DNA of 64,000 nucleotides from Nocardia yamanashiensis NBRC 100130 (GCF_001613325.1 NZ_BDCD01000011.1:401155-465154); one strand, 5' to 3'; counted from the stretch's first letter, positions 45,255 through 54,685 are shown. Made by a program: numbers and translations. Notes: generated from the sequence alone by a model not told the origin.

Positions 45255-45992
45255 ATGAAGTTGAAGAAGGCTGCCGCGACCTCGGCTTTGGTCATCGCGG
45301 CTCTCGGTATCACCGCCGGCACCGCTTACGCCGATCCGGCTCCCGCCGCTCCGTCGGCCCCCGGCGTCATCCCCTCGCTCCTCGACGGCATCAATCAGGG
45401 TGTCGGTCAGGTGCTGCCGAGCATTCACTGGAATGTGGCGCAGGAGGGCGACTCGGTCGTGGTCACCACCGATCACGGTTCGATGACCACCGGCGACGGT
45501 CTGCTCCAGATCCGCGACGACGCGGGCACGGTGCTCGTCGGCTTCCCGCTCAACTACTCGCTCGGCGATCTCGAGTACCCGATCCAGGCCGGTGTGCAGG
45601 GTCTGCGCGCGGTGCTGACCCCGAGCACCAACCCGGCCGATGCCAAGCCGGCCTCGGACGCGTTCCGTCACGATGTGGTTCGTCAGGACGCCTTCGACGA
45701 CGCGGTGTCCGCCGCGGCCACCCAGTTCGGCATCATCACCGCCATCGGCACCCTGGTCGGCACCATCGTCGGCGCGGGCGCGGGCTGCGTGCTCGGCATC
45801 ATCGGCGGCGCGACCCTGAGCCTGCCGGTGCTCGAGGCCGCCGGTCTCGGCCCGATCCTGGGCTGCCTGGCCGGTGCGGGCATCGGCATCCCGCTGGGCG
45901 CCGCCGCCGGTCTGATCCTGACCGGTATTCCGGCCGCGATCATCGTCGGCATCGGTTTCGCGCAGCGGATCAACGCGCCCGAGAACCAGTAG
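45255..45992 (+). CDS. Secreted Gly-rich protein, paralog 1
   Basis: 245 residues. A signal peptide ends at AYADP. A beta domain (IHWNVAQEGDSVVVTTDHGSM split over strands) follows, then DVVRQDAFDDAVSAAATQFG and a long Gly/Ala-rich hydrophobic tail with LGPILGCLAGAGIGIPLGAA and two Cys; the tail has glycine-zipper spacing and could insert in a membrane or the mycomembrane. The next gene is a close paralog, especially in this tail. Function not recognised. Confidence 0.75.
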   Translation: MKLKKAAATSALVIAALGITAGTAYADPAPAAPSAPGVIPSLLDGINQGVGQVLPSIHWNVAQEGDSVVVTTDHGSMTTGDGLLQIRDDAGTVLVGFPLNYSLGDLEYPIQAGVQGLRAVLTPSTNPADAKPASDAFRHDVVRQDAFDDAVSAAATQFGIITAIGTLVGTIVGAGAGCVLGIIGGATLSLPVLEAAGLGPILGCLAGAGIGIPLGAAAGLILTGIPAAIIVGIGFAQRINAPENQ

Positions 45993-46013
45993 TCGCGCGC
46001 ATTCGCAAGGTCA

Positions 46014-46043
46014 AAGCCCGCTTCCGGTGGACGGAGCGGGCTT
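46014..46043 (+). terminator. Terminator after paralog 1
   Basis: AAGCCCGCT / AGCGGGCTT 9-bp stem around a 12-nt loop, 21 bases after the stop, followed by CTTGCT. Confidence 0.75.
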
Positions 46044-46151
46044 CTTGCTATCTAATGGCTACAGGTATTCGGTCTTGTTTCTGCAGGAAAACAGACTCCA
46101 AGAACATGAAATGTAACGAAATCATGCTTGATGAATCCTGATAGCCACGAA

Positions 46152-46171
46152 TTGGCAACATTTTGGCAACA
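46152..46171 (+). promoter_or_regulatory. Direct repeat of TTGGCAACA, one helical turn apart
   Basis: TTGGCAACA at 46152-46160 and 46163-46171, an 11-bp period that places both copies on one DNA face. It lies in the AT-rich 266-base gap before paralog 2 and may be an activator or regulator site. Confidence 0.4.
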
Positions 46172-46258
46172 GGCGCTGACGACTCTATTCACGGGTGCTC
46201 GATGAGGACCTGCGATCCCCGCAGAGGACGCATCCGCTGAAGAAAGCGACGAGAAGTT

Positions 46259-46930
46259 ATGCGTATCAAGAAGTTCGCCGCCACCTCGGCTCTGGTCATC
46301 GCGGCGCTGGGCGTCACCGCCGGCACCGTCAACGCGGCCCCGGCGCAGGCCGAAGCCACGGGCATCCACTGGAACACCGAGCTGGCCGGCAACTCCGTCA
46401 TCGTCAAGACCGATATCGGCTCGCTCACCACCGAGGGCGACCAGCTGCAGGTGCGTGACGACGCCGGCACCATCGTCACCGCGTTCCCGCTGACCTTCGT
46501 CAAGAACGACGGCATGGCGGTTCCGGTCGCGGCGTCCATCGACGGCAATACCGCGACGCTGACCCCGAACCTGGATCCGGCCGCGCTGCGCCCGACCGGT
46601 CTGCTGCACGACGTGGTTCGTCAGGACGCCTTCGATGACGCCGTATCCGCCGCCGCCACCCAGTTCGGCCTGGCCACCTCGGTCGGCACCCTGATCGGCA
46701 CGGTCGTCGGCGCGGGCCTGGGCTGCGTGATCGGCATCATCGGTGGTGCGACGCTGACGCTGCCGATTCTGGAAGCCGCCGGGTTCGGCCCGATCCTGGG
46801 TTGCCTGGCCGGTGCGGGCATCGGTATCCCGCTGGGCGCGGCCGCCGGTCTGATCCTGACCGGTATTCCCGCGGGTATCGCGGTCGGCATCGGGTTCTTC
46901 AACCGGATCAACCTGCCCGAGAACCAGTAA
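46259..46930 (+). CDS. Secreted Gly-rich protein, paralog 2
   Basis: 223 residues. Signal peptide KKFAATSALVIAALGVTAGTV, then a short mature start (no Pro-rich stretch), a beta domain with IHWNTELAGNSVIVK, and the same DVVRQDAFDDAVSAAATQFG plus glycine-rich tail as paralog 1. GAGAAG lies a few bases before the ATG. Tandem duplication is clear from the shared tail and signal peptide. Differences are concentrated in the beta domain, suggesting separate ligands or partners. Confidence 0.75.
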   Translation: MRIKKFAATSALVIAALGVTAGTVNAAPAQAEATGIHWNTELAGNSVIVKTDIGSLTTEGDQLQVRDDAGTIVTAFPLTFVKNDGMAVPVAASIDGNTATLTPNLDPAALRPTGLLHDVVRQDAFDDAVSAAATQFGLATSVGTLIGTVVGAGLGCVIGIIGGATLTLPILEAAGFGPILGCLAGAGIGIPLGAAAGLILTGIPAGIAVGIGFFNRINLPENQ

Positions 46931-46944
46931 GCCACGGGCACAAA

Positions 46945-46983
46945 AAATCGGGCCGGGTCAACGGAGGTGACCTGGCCCGATTT
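46945..46983. terminator. Bidirectional terminator after paralog 2
   Basis: AAATCGGGCCGGGTCA pairs with TGACCTGGCCCGATTT (16 bp with one G-U pair). A- and T-tracts at the two ends allow use by the convergent DUF2631 gene. Confidence 0.85.
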
Positions 46984-47008
46984 CTGTTGTCTCGGAGCTA
47001 CATCCGCA

Positions 47009-47293
47009 CTAGCGCGGCTTGCGCTGCAGGATGGAGTCGCGGATCAGGATGAACGCGAGGCCCGCCGCGAACAGGATCAGGAAGATGTAGCCGACATTGC
47101 CGGAACCCGAGGAGCTGCCCTGCTGGTTCTCGAAGAGCATGGCGAGCAGGATGACGACGACGACCCAGCCGGCCGCGCGGGCGGTACGACGGGATTCGCC
47201 GCTCCAGCCCCAAGCCGCGGAGGGAACCTCGGCGGTGTCGACCTTGGTGACGACGTCCGAGGGATGTGCGGCGTCCAGTTCCGACGAGGCCAC
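47009..47293 (-). CDS. DUF2631 membrane protein
   Basis: 94 residues from a GTG preceded by AAGGAG with five bases between; in-frame starts further upstream lack a ribosome site. AEVPSAAWGWSGESRRTAR is the DUF2631 signature, followed by two membrane segments (AGWVVVVILLAMLF and GYIFLILFAAGLAFILI) and a basic end. Conserved beside dxr in mycobacteria; function unknown. Confidence 0.85.
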   Translation of the reverse strand: MASSELDAAHPSDVVTKVDTAEVPSAAWGWSGESRRTARAAGWVVVVILLAMLFENQQGSSSGSGNVGYIFLILFAAGLAFILIRDSILQRKPR

Positions 47294-47372
47294 TTTCGCT
47301 CCTTTATGGCTCGAATCCGATTGCTGGGTCATATCGTGACATACGACTCCACGTCGTAGCCAGCAGGGGCAC

Positions 47373-47398
47373 GCCCAACTCTCGGGAGCTCTCAGGGG
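47373..47398 (-). repeat. Intergenic repeat element, copy 2
   Basis: Reverse strand reads CCCCTGAGAG, CT, then CCCGAGAGTTGGGC, matching copy 1 at 14946-14970 apart from one inserted base and one transition. A TCAGGGGC / GCCCCTGA hairpin (47392-47409) overlaps its end. It lies between DUF2631 and dxr. Confidence 0.5.
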
Positions 47399-47469
47399 CA
47401 AGCCCCTGAAACCCCGGGCGGGAAACCCCGCTGGCACGTGTAGGCGGCCGCGCAGGAGAGAATGGGCTT

Positions 47470-48609
47470 GTGTCCGACGTTGTGAGAGTTCTGCTGCTGG
47501 GCAGCACCGGTTCCATTGGCACCCAGGCGCTCGAGGTGATCGCCGAGAATCCGGATCGGTTCGAAGTGGTCGGGCTGGCCGCGCGGGGCGGGAATACCGA
47601 ACTGCTGGCGGAGCAGATCGCGGCTACCGGGACCACGAACGTGGCGATCGCGGATGAGGCGGCCGCGGCGAAATTGGGTGTGGGGCTTGCGGGTCCGGGG
47701 GCGGCTACCGAACTGGTGCGGCGGACCGATGCGGATGTGGTGCTGAACGCGCTGGTCGGGTCGCTGGGGTTGGAGCCGACGCTCGCCACGCTGGAATCGG
47801 GGCGGCGACTTGCGCTGGCCAACAAGGAATCTCTGGTGGCGGGCGGGTCGCTGGTGACGCGGGCGGCCAAGCCGGGGCAGATCGTGCCGGTGGATTCGGA
47901 GCATTCGGCGCTGGCGCAGTGCTTGCGCGGCGGGCGGGCCGAAGAGGTCGACAAGCTGGTGCTGACGGCGTCCGGCGGGCCGTTCCGGGGATGGACGGCA
48001 CAGATGCTGGAGTCGGTGAATCCGGCTGAGGCCAAGGCGCATCCGACCTGGTCGATGGGCCTGATGAACACGCTGAATTCGGCTTCGCTGGTGAACAAGG
48101 GCCTGGAGCTGATCGAGACGCATCTGCTGTTCGGGGTGCCCTACGACCGCATCGACGTGACCGTGCACCCGCAGTCCATCGTGCATTCGATGGTCACCTT
48201 CACCGACGGCTCCACCCTGGCCCAGGCCAGCCCGCCGGATATGAAACTGCCCATCGCGCTCGCGCTCGGCTGGCCCGACCGGGTGCCGGGCGCGGCGGCC
48301 GCCTGCGATTTCTCGACCGCCTCCACCTGGACCTTCGAACCGGTCGACAACGAGGTGTTCCCGGCGGTCGAGCTGGCCCGCCGGGCCGGTCAGGCGGGTG
48401 GTTGCGTGACCGCGGTCTACAACGCCGCCAATGAGATCGCGGTGCAGGCGTTTCTCGACGGGATCGTCAAGTTCCCGGATATCGTGCGCACCGTGACCCG
48501 GGTGGTGGAGTCAGCCGACCGCTGGACCGCCGAACCCGGTAGCTTGGACGAGGTGCTCGCGGCTGATGCGTGGGCGCGCGAGACCGCCGCCACGATCGTG
48601 CGCGGCTGA
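47470..48609 (+). CDS. dxr: 1-deoxy-D-xylulose-5-phosphate reductoisomerase
   Basis: 379 residues. [18 protein letters not shown] binds [29 protein letters not shown] and LTASGGPFR hold the metal and substrate residues. It makes methylerythritol phosphate in the non-mevalonate isoprenoid pathway and is the fosmidomycin target. The order dxr-rip1-ispG puts two pathway genes together. The 5' half has G-ending codons and the rest C-ending. Confidence 0.97.
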   Translation: MSDVVRVLLLGSTGSIGTQALEVIAENPDRFEVVGLAARGGNTELLAEQIAATGTTNVAIADEAAAAKLGVGLAGPGAATELVRRTDADVVLNALVGSLGLEPTLATLESGRRLALANKESLVAGGSLVTRAAKPGQIVPVDSEHSALAQCLRGGRAEEVDKLVLTASGGPFRGWTAQMLESVNPAEAKAHPTWSMGLMNTLNSASLVNKGLELIETHLLFGVPYDRIDVTVHPQSIVHSMVTFTDGSTLAQASPPDMKLPIALALGWPDRVPGAAAACDFSTASTWTFEPVDNEVFPAVELARRAGQAGGCVTAVYNAANEIAVQAFLDGIVKFPDIVRTVTRVVESADRWTAEPGSLDEVLAADAWARETAATIVRG

Positions 48610-48632
48610 TTCCAGGAGGGTTCGTAACCGGC

Positions 48633-49838
48633 ATGGTGTACGCGATCGGCTTCATCCTGTTCGCCCTCGGCATCACGTTCTCGGTGGCCCTGCACGAATG
48701 CGGCCATATGTGGACGGCGCAGGCGACCGGCATGAAGGTGCGGCGTTACTTCATCGGCTTCGGCCCGAAGGTGTTCTCGTGGAAGCGCGGTGAGACCGAA
48801 TACGGGTTGAAGGCGCTGCCGCTGGGTGGTTTCTGCGATATCGCGGGCATGACCGCGCTCGACGAACTCGAACCCGAGGAAGTCGATCGCGCCATGTACC
48901 GGCAGGCCACCTGGAAGCGCCTGCTGGTCATGTCCGGCGGCATCCTGATGAACTTCGTGCTCGGGTTCATCCTCATCATGATCCTGGCGGTGGCCTGGGG
49001 CCTGCCGCGTTTCGATCAGCCGCCGGAGACCCAGCTCAGCACCCCGACCTGCGTGTCGAACCAGGGTCCGGACCTGAAGGCGATCCCGTGCGAGGGTGAG
49101 GGCCCGGCGGCCAAGGCGGGGCTGAAGCGCGGCGACATCGTGACCGCCGTCAATGGCACCAAGATCACCACCTGGGCGCAGTTCCGCGAGCAGACCGAGA
49201 AGCAGACCGGTCCGTTCACCTACACCGTCGAACGCGACGGCAAGGTGCTCGACCCGATCACCGTCGTCCCGCAGCAGGCCACCGTCTACACCGAGAAGGA
49301 CGGCAAGCCCAAGACCGTCTCCAAAGTCGGTGTCGGACACGACGTCTACGGCCCGGTGCAGTACAACGTGCTGGCCGCCATTCCGGCCTCGGCCGCCTTC
49401 ACCGGCGATATCGCGGTCCGCACCGTGCAGGCCCTCGCGCAGATGCCGTCCAAGGTCGCCGACCTGTGGCACGCCATCACCGGCGGCGAACGCGATCCGG
49501 AGACCCCGGTGTCGGTGTACGGCGCCAGCCGGATCGGCGGCGAGACCGCCGAGCACGGCGCCTGGCCGGTCTTCATCCTGACCCTGGCCAGCCTGAACTT
49601 CTTCCTCGGCGCGTTCAACCTGCTGCCGCTGCTGCCCCTCGATGGCGGGCACATGGCGGTGGTGATCTACGAGAAGATCCGCAACACCCTGCGCGGGCGC
49701 AAGGGCCTGCCGGCCGGTCCGCCGGTCGACTACCTGAAGCTGTTGCCCGCCACCTACGTGGTGGTGGTGCTCGGCGGCGCGTACATGGTGCTGACCCTGG
49801 TCGCCGATATCGTCAACCCGGTCAAGCTCTTCCCCTGA
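48633..49838 (+). CDS. rip1: Site-2 intramembrane metalloprotease Rip1/RseP
   Basis: 401 residues. HECGH (21-25) in the first membrane helix is the HExxH zinc site. The PDZ domain follows (AAKAGLKRGDIVTAVNGTKI), then LLPLLPLDGGHM with the third metal ligand (LDG). Rip1 cleaves anti-sigma factors and other membrane proteins (Rv2869c). AGGAGGG lies 13 bases before the ATG, a rather long spacing. It is 23 bases after dxr. Confidence 0.94.
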   Translation: MVYAIGFILFALGITFSVALHECGHMWTAQATGMKVRRYFIGFGPKVFSWKRGETEYGLKALPLGGFCDIAGMTALDELEPEEVDRAMYRQATWKRLLVMSGGILMNFVLGFILIMILAVAWGLPRFDQPPETQLSTPTCVSNQGPDLKAIPCEGEGPAAKAGLKRGDIVTAVNGTKITTWAQFREQTEKQTGPFTYTVERDGKVLDPITVVPQQATVYTEKDGKPKTVSKVGVGHDVYGPVQYNVLAAIPASAAFTGDIAVRTVQALAQMPSKVADLWHAITGGERDPETPVSVYGASRIGGETAEHGAWPVFILTLASLNFFLGAFNLLPLLPLDGGHMAVVIYEKIRNTLRGRKGLPAGPPVDYLKLLPATYVVVVLGGAYMVLTLVADIVNPVKLFP

Positions 49839-50038
49839 CCCGCCGGATCCGGCGAACCGAACCGCGCCGACCGACAATGCGTGCCGCGTGAGCGCTCGGG
49901 CTCGCCGAGTGTCGGTGGCGCTCGGTAGTGTTCCTCGCACGGGGCGTTGCTTAGCGCGGGTGGGGATTTCGGATCCAAAGTTCCTGGCGCGGTGGCGCTC
50001 TCACGGTCTCTGGCGTGAGAAGGAACGGTGTTTGCGTC

Positions 50039-51733
50039 GTGGAATTGACGCGGGGCGCGAACGCGCCGGTAGCGGCTTCGGCGGTATCGCTGGTGGTGGA
50101 GTGGAGTTCGGGCCGCGAGGTCGATCCACAGGCGCTGTTGCTGAACGGGACGGGGAAGATCCGGTCGAACGACGACTTCGTGTTCTTCAACGCGCCCCGG
50201 CATCCCTCCGGTGCGGTGGCGCTGGAGGAAGCGGGCGGCGGCCGCGCCACGATTCGCCTGGGGCTCAACGTGATCGAGCCCGGCGTGGACAAGGTCGTCA
50301 TCACCGGGTCGATGGACGAGGGCTCGTTCCGGGACCTGCCCGGGCTGACCGTCTCGGTGCGCGATGGCGGCCGCGAACTGCTGCGCTACGTGGTGCAGCG
50401 GTCGGAAGCCGTGACGGCCATGGTGCTGGGCGAGTTCTACCGGCGCGGCGCGGAGTGGAAGTTCCGGGCCGTCGGGCAGGGCTGGGACAGCGGATTGCGG
50501 GGCCTGGCAGAGGAATTCGGCGTCGAGGTGGACGACGAGCCGTCCGCGCCCGCCCCGCCTTCGGGAGCGCCGGTACCCACCCCCGATGTCACGCTGGGCG
50601 GCGCGCCGGGCCGCTCGCCGCATCTGGATCCGCCACCGGCTCCGGTGCAGCCTGCCGGTTGGTATCCCGCGCCCGCCGATCCCAACCGCCTGCGCTGGTG
50701 GAGCGGGACCGGTTGGTCGGAGGACTATCGAAAGGCGTTCCCCGCCAACGACCCCGCTCATTGCGCGCGGTGCGGCCGGCCGAAGAGCGTGCCGCGATTC
50801 GGCGGCTACGGCGCGCCGCACGCGTGCCGCTGGTGTGAGAACGAGGTCGCCGAGTTGCTGGAGACGTGGCGGCAGCAGGCGTGGCAGGTGCTGGGCAGTA
50901 CCGGTCCGGACGGTCCGCGCTGGGACGAACTGTGGGTCATGCTGCGGTTCCACATGATCAGCGAATCGACGGGGCGGGAAGCCTTGCAGCCCTTGGCGGT
51001 ATCGCATCTGGAGCGGGTGGTGGCGTTCGCCTTCGCGGACGGTGAGATCGATCAGCAGGAGCTGGACAATTTCGAGCGCACCGTCGCCGCTTTGCGTGCC
51101 GCCACCGATCTGTCGCTGGCGAGCCAGCACATCGAGGGGCTGCGCCAGCGCATGTTGCGCGGTCGCTCGCTGACTCAGGTGAAGGTGGGCGAGCTGCCGC
51201 GGATCGAACGCGCGGATCTGCATCTGGAAGCCGACGAGCTGCTGTACGTGGACGTCAACTCGACCCAGATCAAATACCTGGCCAGCGGCCCCAAGCACAC
51301 CGGCGGCCGCCTCATCGGCAGCAGCAAGAAGCTGCGGTTCGTCGGCACCGGCGCGGGCACCGAGCTGACCTGGGCGAAGATCGTCTCGGTGCGCCACGAG
51401 TACGACACGGTGGTCATCTCCGCCACCACCGCGCGGGGCGGCGGCACCTATCGCGTGCCCGATGCCGAATACGTCGCGGCGGTGCTGGAGGGCGCGCTGC
51501 GGGTGGCCAAACGCCTGGTGCTCGCACCGGGCCAGCGCGATTCCCGGGCCATTCCGCAGGATGTGAAATCGCAGGTGTGGCAGCGCGACGGCGGCAAATG
51601 CACGGAGTGCGGTTCCAGCGAATACCTGGAGTTCGATCACATCATCCCGTGGAGCCGCGGTGGTGCGACCAGCGTCGACAATCTCCAGATCCTGTGCCGC
51701 CGTTGCAATCTGGCCAAGGGTGCGCGCATCTGA
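50039..51733 (+). CDS. TerD-DUF2510-TerB-like-HNH multidomain protein
   Basis: 564 residues. The TerD domain (about 1-165) starts MELTRGANAPV and includes RSNDDFVFFNAPRHPSG. A Pro-rich linker leads to DUF2510 (PAGWYPAPADPNRLRWWSG). CARCGRPKSV and ACRWCENEV give a zinc-ribbon-like pair. Residues about 295-360 resemble TerB/acidic helical (AFADGEIDQQELDNFERTV split). The C terminus is an HNH nuclease: KCTECGSS, LEFDHIIPWSRGG and LCRRCNLAKG. GTG at 50015 is an alternative start. The combination suggests a stress or phage-response nuclease, inferred. Confidence 0.8.
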   Translation: MELTRGANAPVAASAVSLVVEWSSGREVDPQALLLNGTGKIRSNDDFVFFNAPRHPSGAVALEEAGGGRATIRLGLNVIEPGVDKVVITGSMDEGSFRDLPGLTVSVRDGGRELLRYVVQRSEAVTAMVLGEFYRRGAEWKFRAVGQGWDSGLRGLAEEFGVEVDDEPSAPAPPSGAPVPTPDVTLGGAPGRSPHLDPPPAPVQPAGWYPAPADPNRLRWWSGTGWSEDYRKAFPANDPAHCARCGRPKSVPRFGGYGAPHACRWCENEVAELLETWRQQAWQVLGSTGPDGPRWDELWVMLRFHMISESTGREALQPLAVSHLERVVAFAFADGEIDQQELDNFERTVAALRAATDLSLASQHIEGLRQRMLRGRSLTQVKVGELPRIERADLHLEADELLYVDVNSTQIKYLASGPKHTGGRLIGSSKKLRFVGTGAGTELTWAKIVSVRHEYDTVVISATTARGGGTYRVPDAEYVAAVLEGALRVAKRLVLAPGQRDSRAIPQDVKSQVWQRDGGKCTECGSSEYLEFDHIIPWSRGGATSVDNLQILCRRCNLAKGARI

Positions 51734-51736
51734 ACG

Positions 51737-52414
51737 CTAAGCCGCCAGCTCCTTGAGCAGCTGGCGGCACAGCTGATCCGCGCGCCGCGTGGTCTCCGGC
51801 TGCCGGAACTCCGGCGTCAGCGAAAGCACATGCGCGCACGCGGTTTCCAGATCGATGAGGTGCCCGACCGACACGAACACCGGCTTGACCCCGGTCCGGG
51901 TGCGCAGTGCGCGCCCGACCGGATCGCCGTCGATGGTGATCTCCGAAGACGACCCGCGCTCGTCCTCGGGCGTCTCGTACTGCCCCCACGCGTTCTTGGC
52001 GACCCCGAACGTCGGCGTCCCGGTCACCAGTCCCAGATGGCAGGCGAATCCGAACCGCCGCGGATGCGCCAGCCCCTGACTGTCGCAGATGAACAAATCG
52101 GGTGTGACGGTGAGCTTTTCGAGCGCCAGCAGCGTCGTCGGCAGTTCCCGGAAGCTCAGCAGCCCCGGCACGTACGGGAAATCGGTGCGCCCCCGCGCGG
52201 TCGCGATCTCCACGGTCTCGAGGGTCTCGGTGTCCAGCACCACGATGGCCGCCACCACATTGCCGTCCTCGTCATACGCCGAGTCAAGCCCCGCTACCGT
52301 GCGGAAACGCGGCGGCCGCGGATTGCGCGCCAGCACCCGCGAGCGCAGCCGATCCTGCAGCGCGATAGCCTCCTCGGGGCTGTCCGGCCACGGATCGGGA
52401 TTCGCTACCTTCAC
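51737..52414 (-). CDS. nfi: Endonuclease V
   Basis: 225 residues, the size of E. coli Nfi (223). VAGLDSAYD carries the first catalytic Asp; YVPGLLSFRELPTTL the wedge and Glu region; DLFICDSQGLAHPRRFGFA the second Asp with DGQG replaced by DSQG. GGAG lies six bases before the GTG; an ATG at 52441 lacks a ribosome site. It cleaves DNA beside deaminated bases. It is convergent, only three bases apart, with the TerD-HNH gene. Confidence 0.88.
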   Translation of the reverse strand: MKVANPDPWPDSPEEAIALQDRLRSRVLARNPRPPRFRTVAGLDSAYDEDGNVVAAIVVLDTETLETVEIATARGRTDFPYVPGLLSFRELPTTLLALEKLTVTPDLFICDSQGLAHPRRFGFACHLGLVTGTPTFGVAKNAWGQYETPEDERGSSSEITIDGDPVGRALRTRTGVKPVFVSVGHLIDLETACAHVLSLTPEFRQPETTRRADQLCRQLLKELAA

Positions 52415-52560
52415 ATTTCGCTCCGTATACCTTCGCGCCATCTGCAACGAATAAGAACTGTAGGCCCCGGCCGGTTCCGGCCCGAACACCCGGCACGGGT
52501 ACCCTTGTCGCCGCCGTCACAGGGCGACCGGTATACGAGCGTCGGTAAGCTCGAGACCGG

Positions 52561-52599
52561 ATGGGTGAGGACTTGACGAAAGAAGGCAACCGATCGTGA
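52561..52599 (+). CDS. Possible 12-aa upstream ORF before ispG
   Basis: ATG encoding [12 protein letters not shown] ends in TGA that overlaps the ispG GTG (GTGA). The ribosome site for ispG (AAAGAAGG) lies inside it. No clear ribosome site precedes the ATG, so the case is weaker than that at 39145. Confidence 0.25.
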   Translation: MGEDLTKEGNRS

Positions 52600-53753
52600 G
52601 CAGTGCCATCACATTGGGCATGCCGTCCGCACCGGCGGCTGTGCTCGCGCCGCGTCGTAAGACCCGTCAGCTGATGGTGGGCAATGTGGGCGTCGGCAGT
52701 GATTTCCCGGTATCGGTGCAGTCGATGACGACCACCAAGACCCATGACGTGAACGCCACCCTGCAGCAGATCGCCGAACTCACCGCCTCGGGCTGTGACA
52801 TCGTGCGCGTGGCCTGCCCGCGGCAGGAGGACGCGGACGCGTTGCCGATCATCGCCAAGAAGTCCGGCATCCCGGTCATCGCCGATATTCACTTCCAGCC
52901 GCGCTACATCTTCGCCGCCATCGACGCGGGATGCGCTGCGGTGCGGGTGAATCCGGGCAATATCAAGGAATTCGACGGCCGCGTCAAAGAGGTCGCCAAG
53001 GCGGCCGGCGCCGCGGGCATCCCGATCCGCATCGGCGTGAACGCGGGCTCGCTCGACAAGCGCATGATGGAGAAGTACGGCAAGGCCACCCCGGAGGCGC
53101 TGGTGGAGTCGGCGCTGTGGGAGGCGAGCCTGTTCGAGGAGCACGGCTTCGGCGATATCAAGATCTCGGTCAAGCACAACGACCCGGTGATCATGGTCGA
53201 GGCGTACCGCCAGCTGGCCGCGCAGTGCGACTACCCGCTGCACCTGGGCGTGACCGAGGCCGGTCCCGCCTTCCAGGGCACCATCAAGTCCGCGACCGCG
53301 TTCGGCGCACTGCTCTCGCAGGGCATCGGCGACACCATCCGCGTCTCGCTGTCCGCGCCTCCGGCCGAGGAGGTGAAGGTCGGCGGTCAGATCCTGCAGT
53401 CGCTGAACCTGCGCCCGCGCAAGCTCGAGATCGTCTCCTGCCCGTCCTGCGGGCGCGCGCAGGTCGATGTGTACACCCTGGCCAACGAGGTCACCGCCGG
53501 TCTGGAAGGCATGGAGGTGCCGCTGCGGGTGGCCGTCATGGGCTGCGTCGTGAACGGTCCCGGCGAGGCCCGCGAGGCCGATCTGGGCGTGGCGTCCGGC
53601 AACGGCAAGGGTCAGATCTTCGTCAAGGGCGAGGTCATCAAGACCGTGCCCGAGCACCTCATCGTGGAGACGCTGATCGAGGAGGCCATGCGCCTCGCCG
53701 AGGAGATGGGCGAGGACGCGCCCAGCGGCGCGCCGGTCGTCACCGCCGGATAA
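52596..53753 (+). CDS. ispG: 4-hydroxy-3-methylbut-2-enyl diphosphate synthase IspG
   Basis: 385 residues. The N-terminal TIM barrel includes [14 protein letters not shown] and [12 protein letters not shown]. The C-terminal iron-sulfur ligands are CPSCGR and [10 protein letters not shown]. It converts MEcPP to HMBPP in the isoprenoid pathway started by Dxr upstream. The start is GTG with AAAGAAGG nine bases before. Same position as Rv2868c. Confidence 0.97.
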   Translation: MSSAITLGMPSAPAAVLAPRRKTRQLMVGNVGVGSDFPVSVQSMTTTKTHDVNATLQQIAELTASGCDIVRVACPRQEDADALPIIAKKSGIPVIADIHFQPRYIFAAIDAGCAAVRVNPGNIKEFDGRVKEVAKAAGAAGIPIRIGVNAGSLDKRMMEKYGKATPEALVESALWEASLFEEHGFGDIKISVKHNDPVIMVEAYRQLAAQCDYPLHLGVTEAGPAFQGTIKSATAFGALLSQGIGDTIRVSLSAPPAEEVKVGGQILQSLNLRPRKLEIVSCPSCGRAQVDVYTLANEVTAGLEGMEVPLRVAVMGCVVNGPGEAREADLGVASGNGKGQIFVKGEVIKTVPEHLIVETLIEEAMRLAEEMGEDAPSGAPVVTAG

Positions 53754-53821
53754 ATCCTGGTCGGCATGTGGTCCGAGGCGATAGTGCGGCGCGTTTTCAC
53801 TCTTTCTGGCAGGCTGTGAAC

Positions 53822-54685
53822 GTGCGGAGTGTGCTGGAGCCGACTCGCCGGACCAAACCGTCCGGAGCCCGTCAGCTCGCGAACCGCGATCTGACACAGG
53901 TTTTGCGCGTGCTCGACACCGACCCGGTGGCGAGCTGCATGGTGGCCGCGCGCCTCCAGGAGTACGGGCTGGATGCGCGCGGCGTCTACGGCGAGCTGTG
54001 GAGCCGGGGCGGTCCGGAGGACTCACTGTGCTTCTCGGGCGCCAATCTGGTGCCGTTGCGCGGCGGTCCGGAAGACCTGCGCGCCTTCGCCGATCGGGCC
54101 GTGCGCGGGGCACGGGTGTGCTCGTCGGTGGTGGGCCGCCGCGAACTCGCGCTCCCGCTCTGGGAGTTGCTGACCGAGCACTGGGGTCAGCCGCGCGAGC
54201 TACGCGACGATCAACCGCTGCTGGCGCTGGAGAAGACCGCCGGTATCGCGCCCGATCTGAAGGTGCGCCGGGTGCGCCCGGAGGAGATCGACCGCTATCT
54301 GGTCGCCGCCGTCGCCATGTTCACCGAGGAGATCGGCGTCGATCCGCGCGCCGGGGACGGCGGGCGCAGTTACCGCCGCCGGGTCTCGAGCCTCATCGAA
54401 TCCGGCCGCGCCTGGGCGCGATTCGAAGACGGTGAAGTGGTGTTCAAGGCCGAGGTCGGCGCCCTGTCCCGGCGCACCGGCCAGATCCAAGGCGTCTGGG
54501 TGCATCCCGAATATCGCGGCAAGGGCTTCGGCACCGCGGGCACGGCGGCCGTCGCGAACGTCGTGGTGGCCTCGGGCCGCACCGCCAGCCTGTACGTGAA
54601 CTGCTACAACGAGGTCGCCCGCCGCGCCTACGACAAGGTCGGCTTCCAGCAGGTGGCGACCTTCGCGACGGTGCTGCTGGACTGA
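53822..54685 (+). CDS. DUF4081-GNAT acetyltransferase
   Basis: 287 residues from GTG. An N-terminal DUF4081 part (about 20-130) precedes a GNAT domain with the acetyl-CoA loop VWVHPEYRGKGFGTAG and closing YDKVGFQQVATFATVLLD. The same protein follows ispG in mycobacteria (Rv2867c). The substrate is unknown. An open frame reaches back through ispG, but the start here begins at the conserved N terminus and is outside ispG. Confidence 0.9.
   Translation: MRSVLEPTRRTKPSGARQLANRDLTQVLRVLDTDPVASCMVAARLQEYGLDARGVYGELWSRGGPEDSLCFSGANLVPLRGGPEDLRAFADRAVRGARVCSSVVGRRELALPLWELLTEHWGQPRELRDDQPLLALEKTAGIAPDLKVRRVRPEEIDRYLVAAVAMFTEEIGVDPRAGDGGRSYRRRVSSLIESGRAWARFEDGEVVFKAEVGALSRRTGQIQGVWVHPEYRGKGFGTAGTAAVANVVVASGRTASLYVNCYNEVARRAYDKVGFQQVATFATVLLD

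Noticed and set aside
48570..48632. Earlier start for Rip1 overlapping dxr
   Set aside because: The extra 21 residues read the dxr 3' end in another frame; the family starts with the membrane helix containing HECGH.
52284..54113. Long minus-strand frame opposite ispG
   Set aside because: It mirrors ispG codons in GC-rich DNA, has no family features, and ispG on the other strand is certain.
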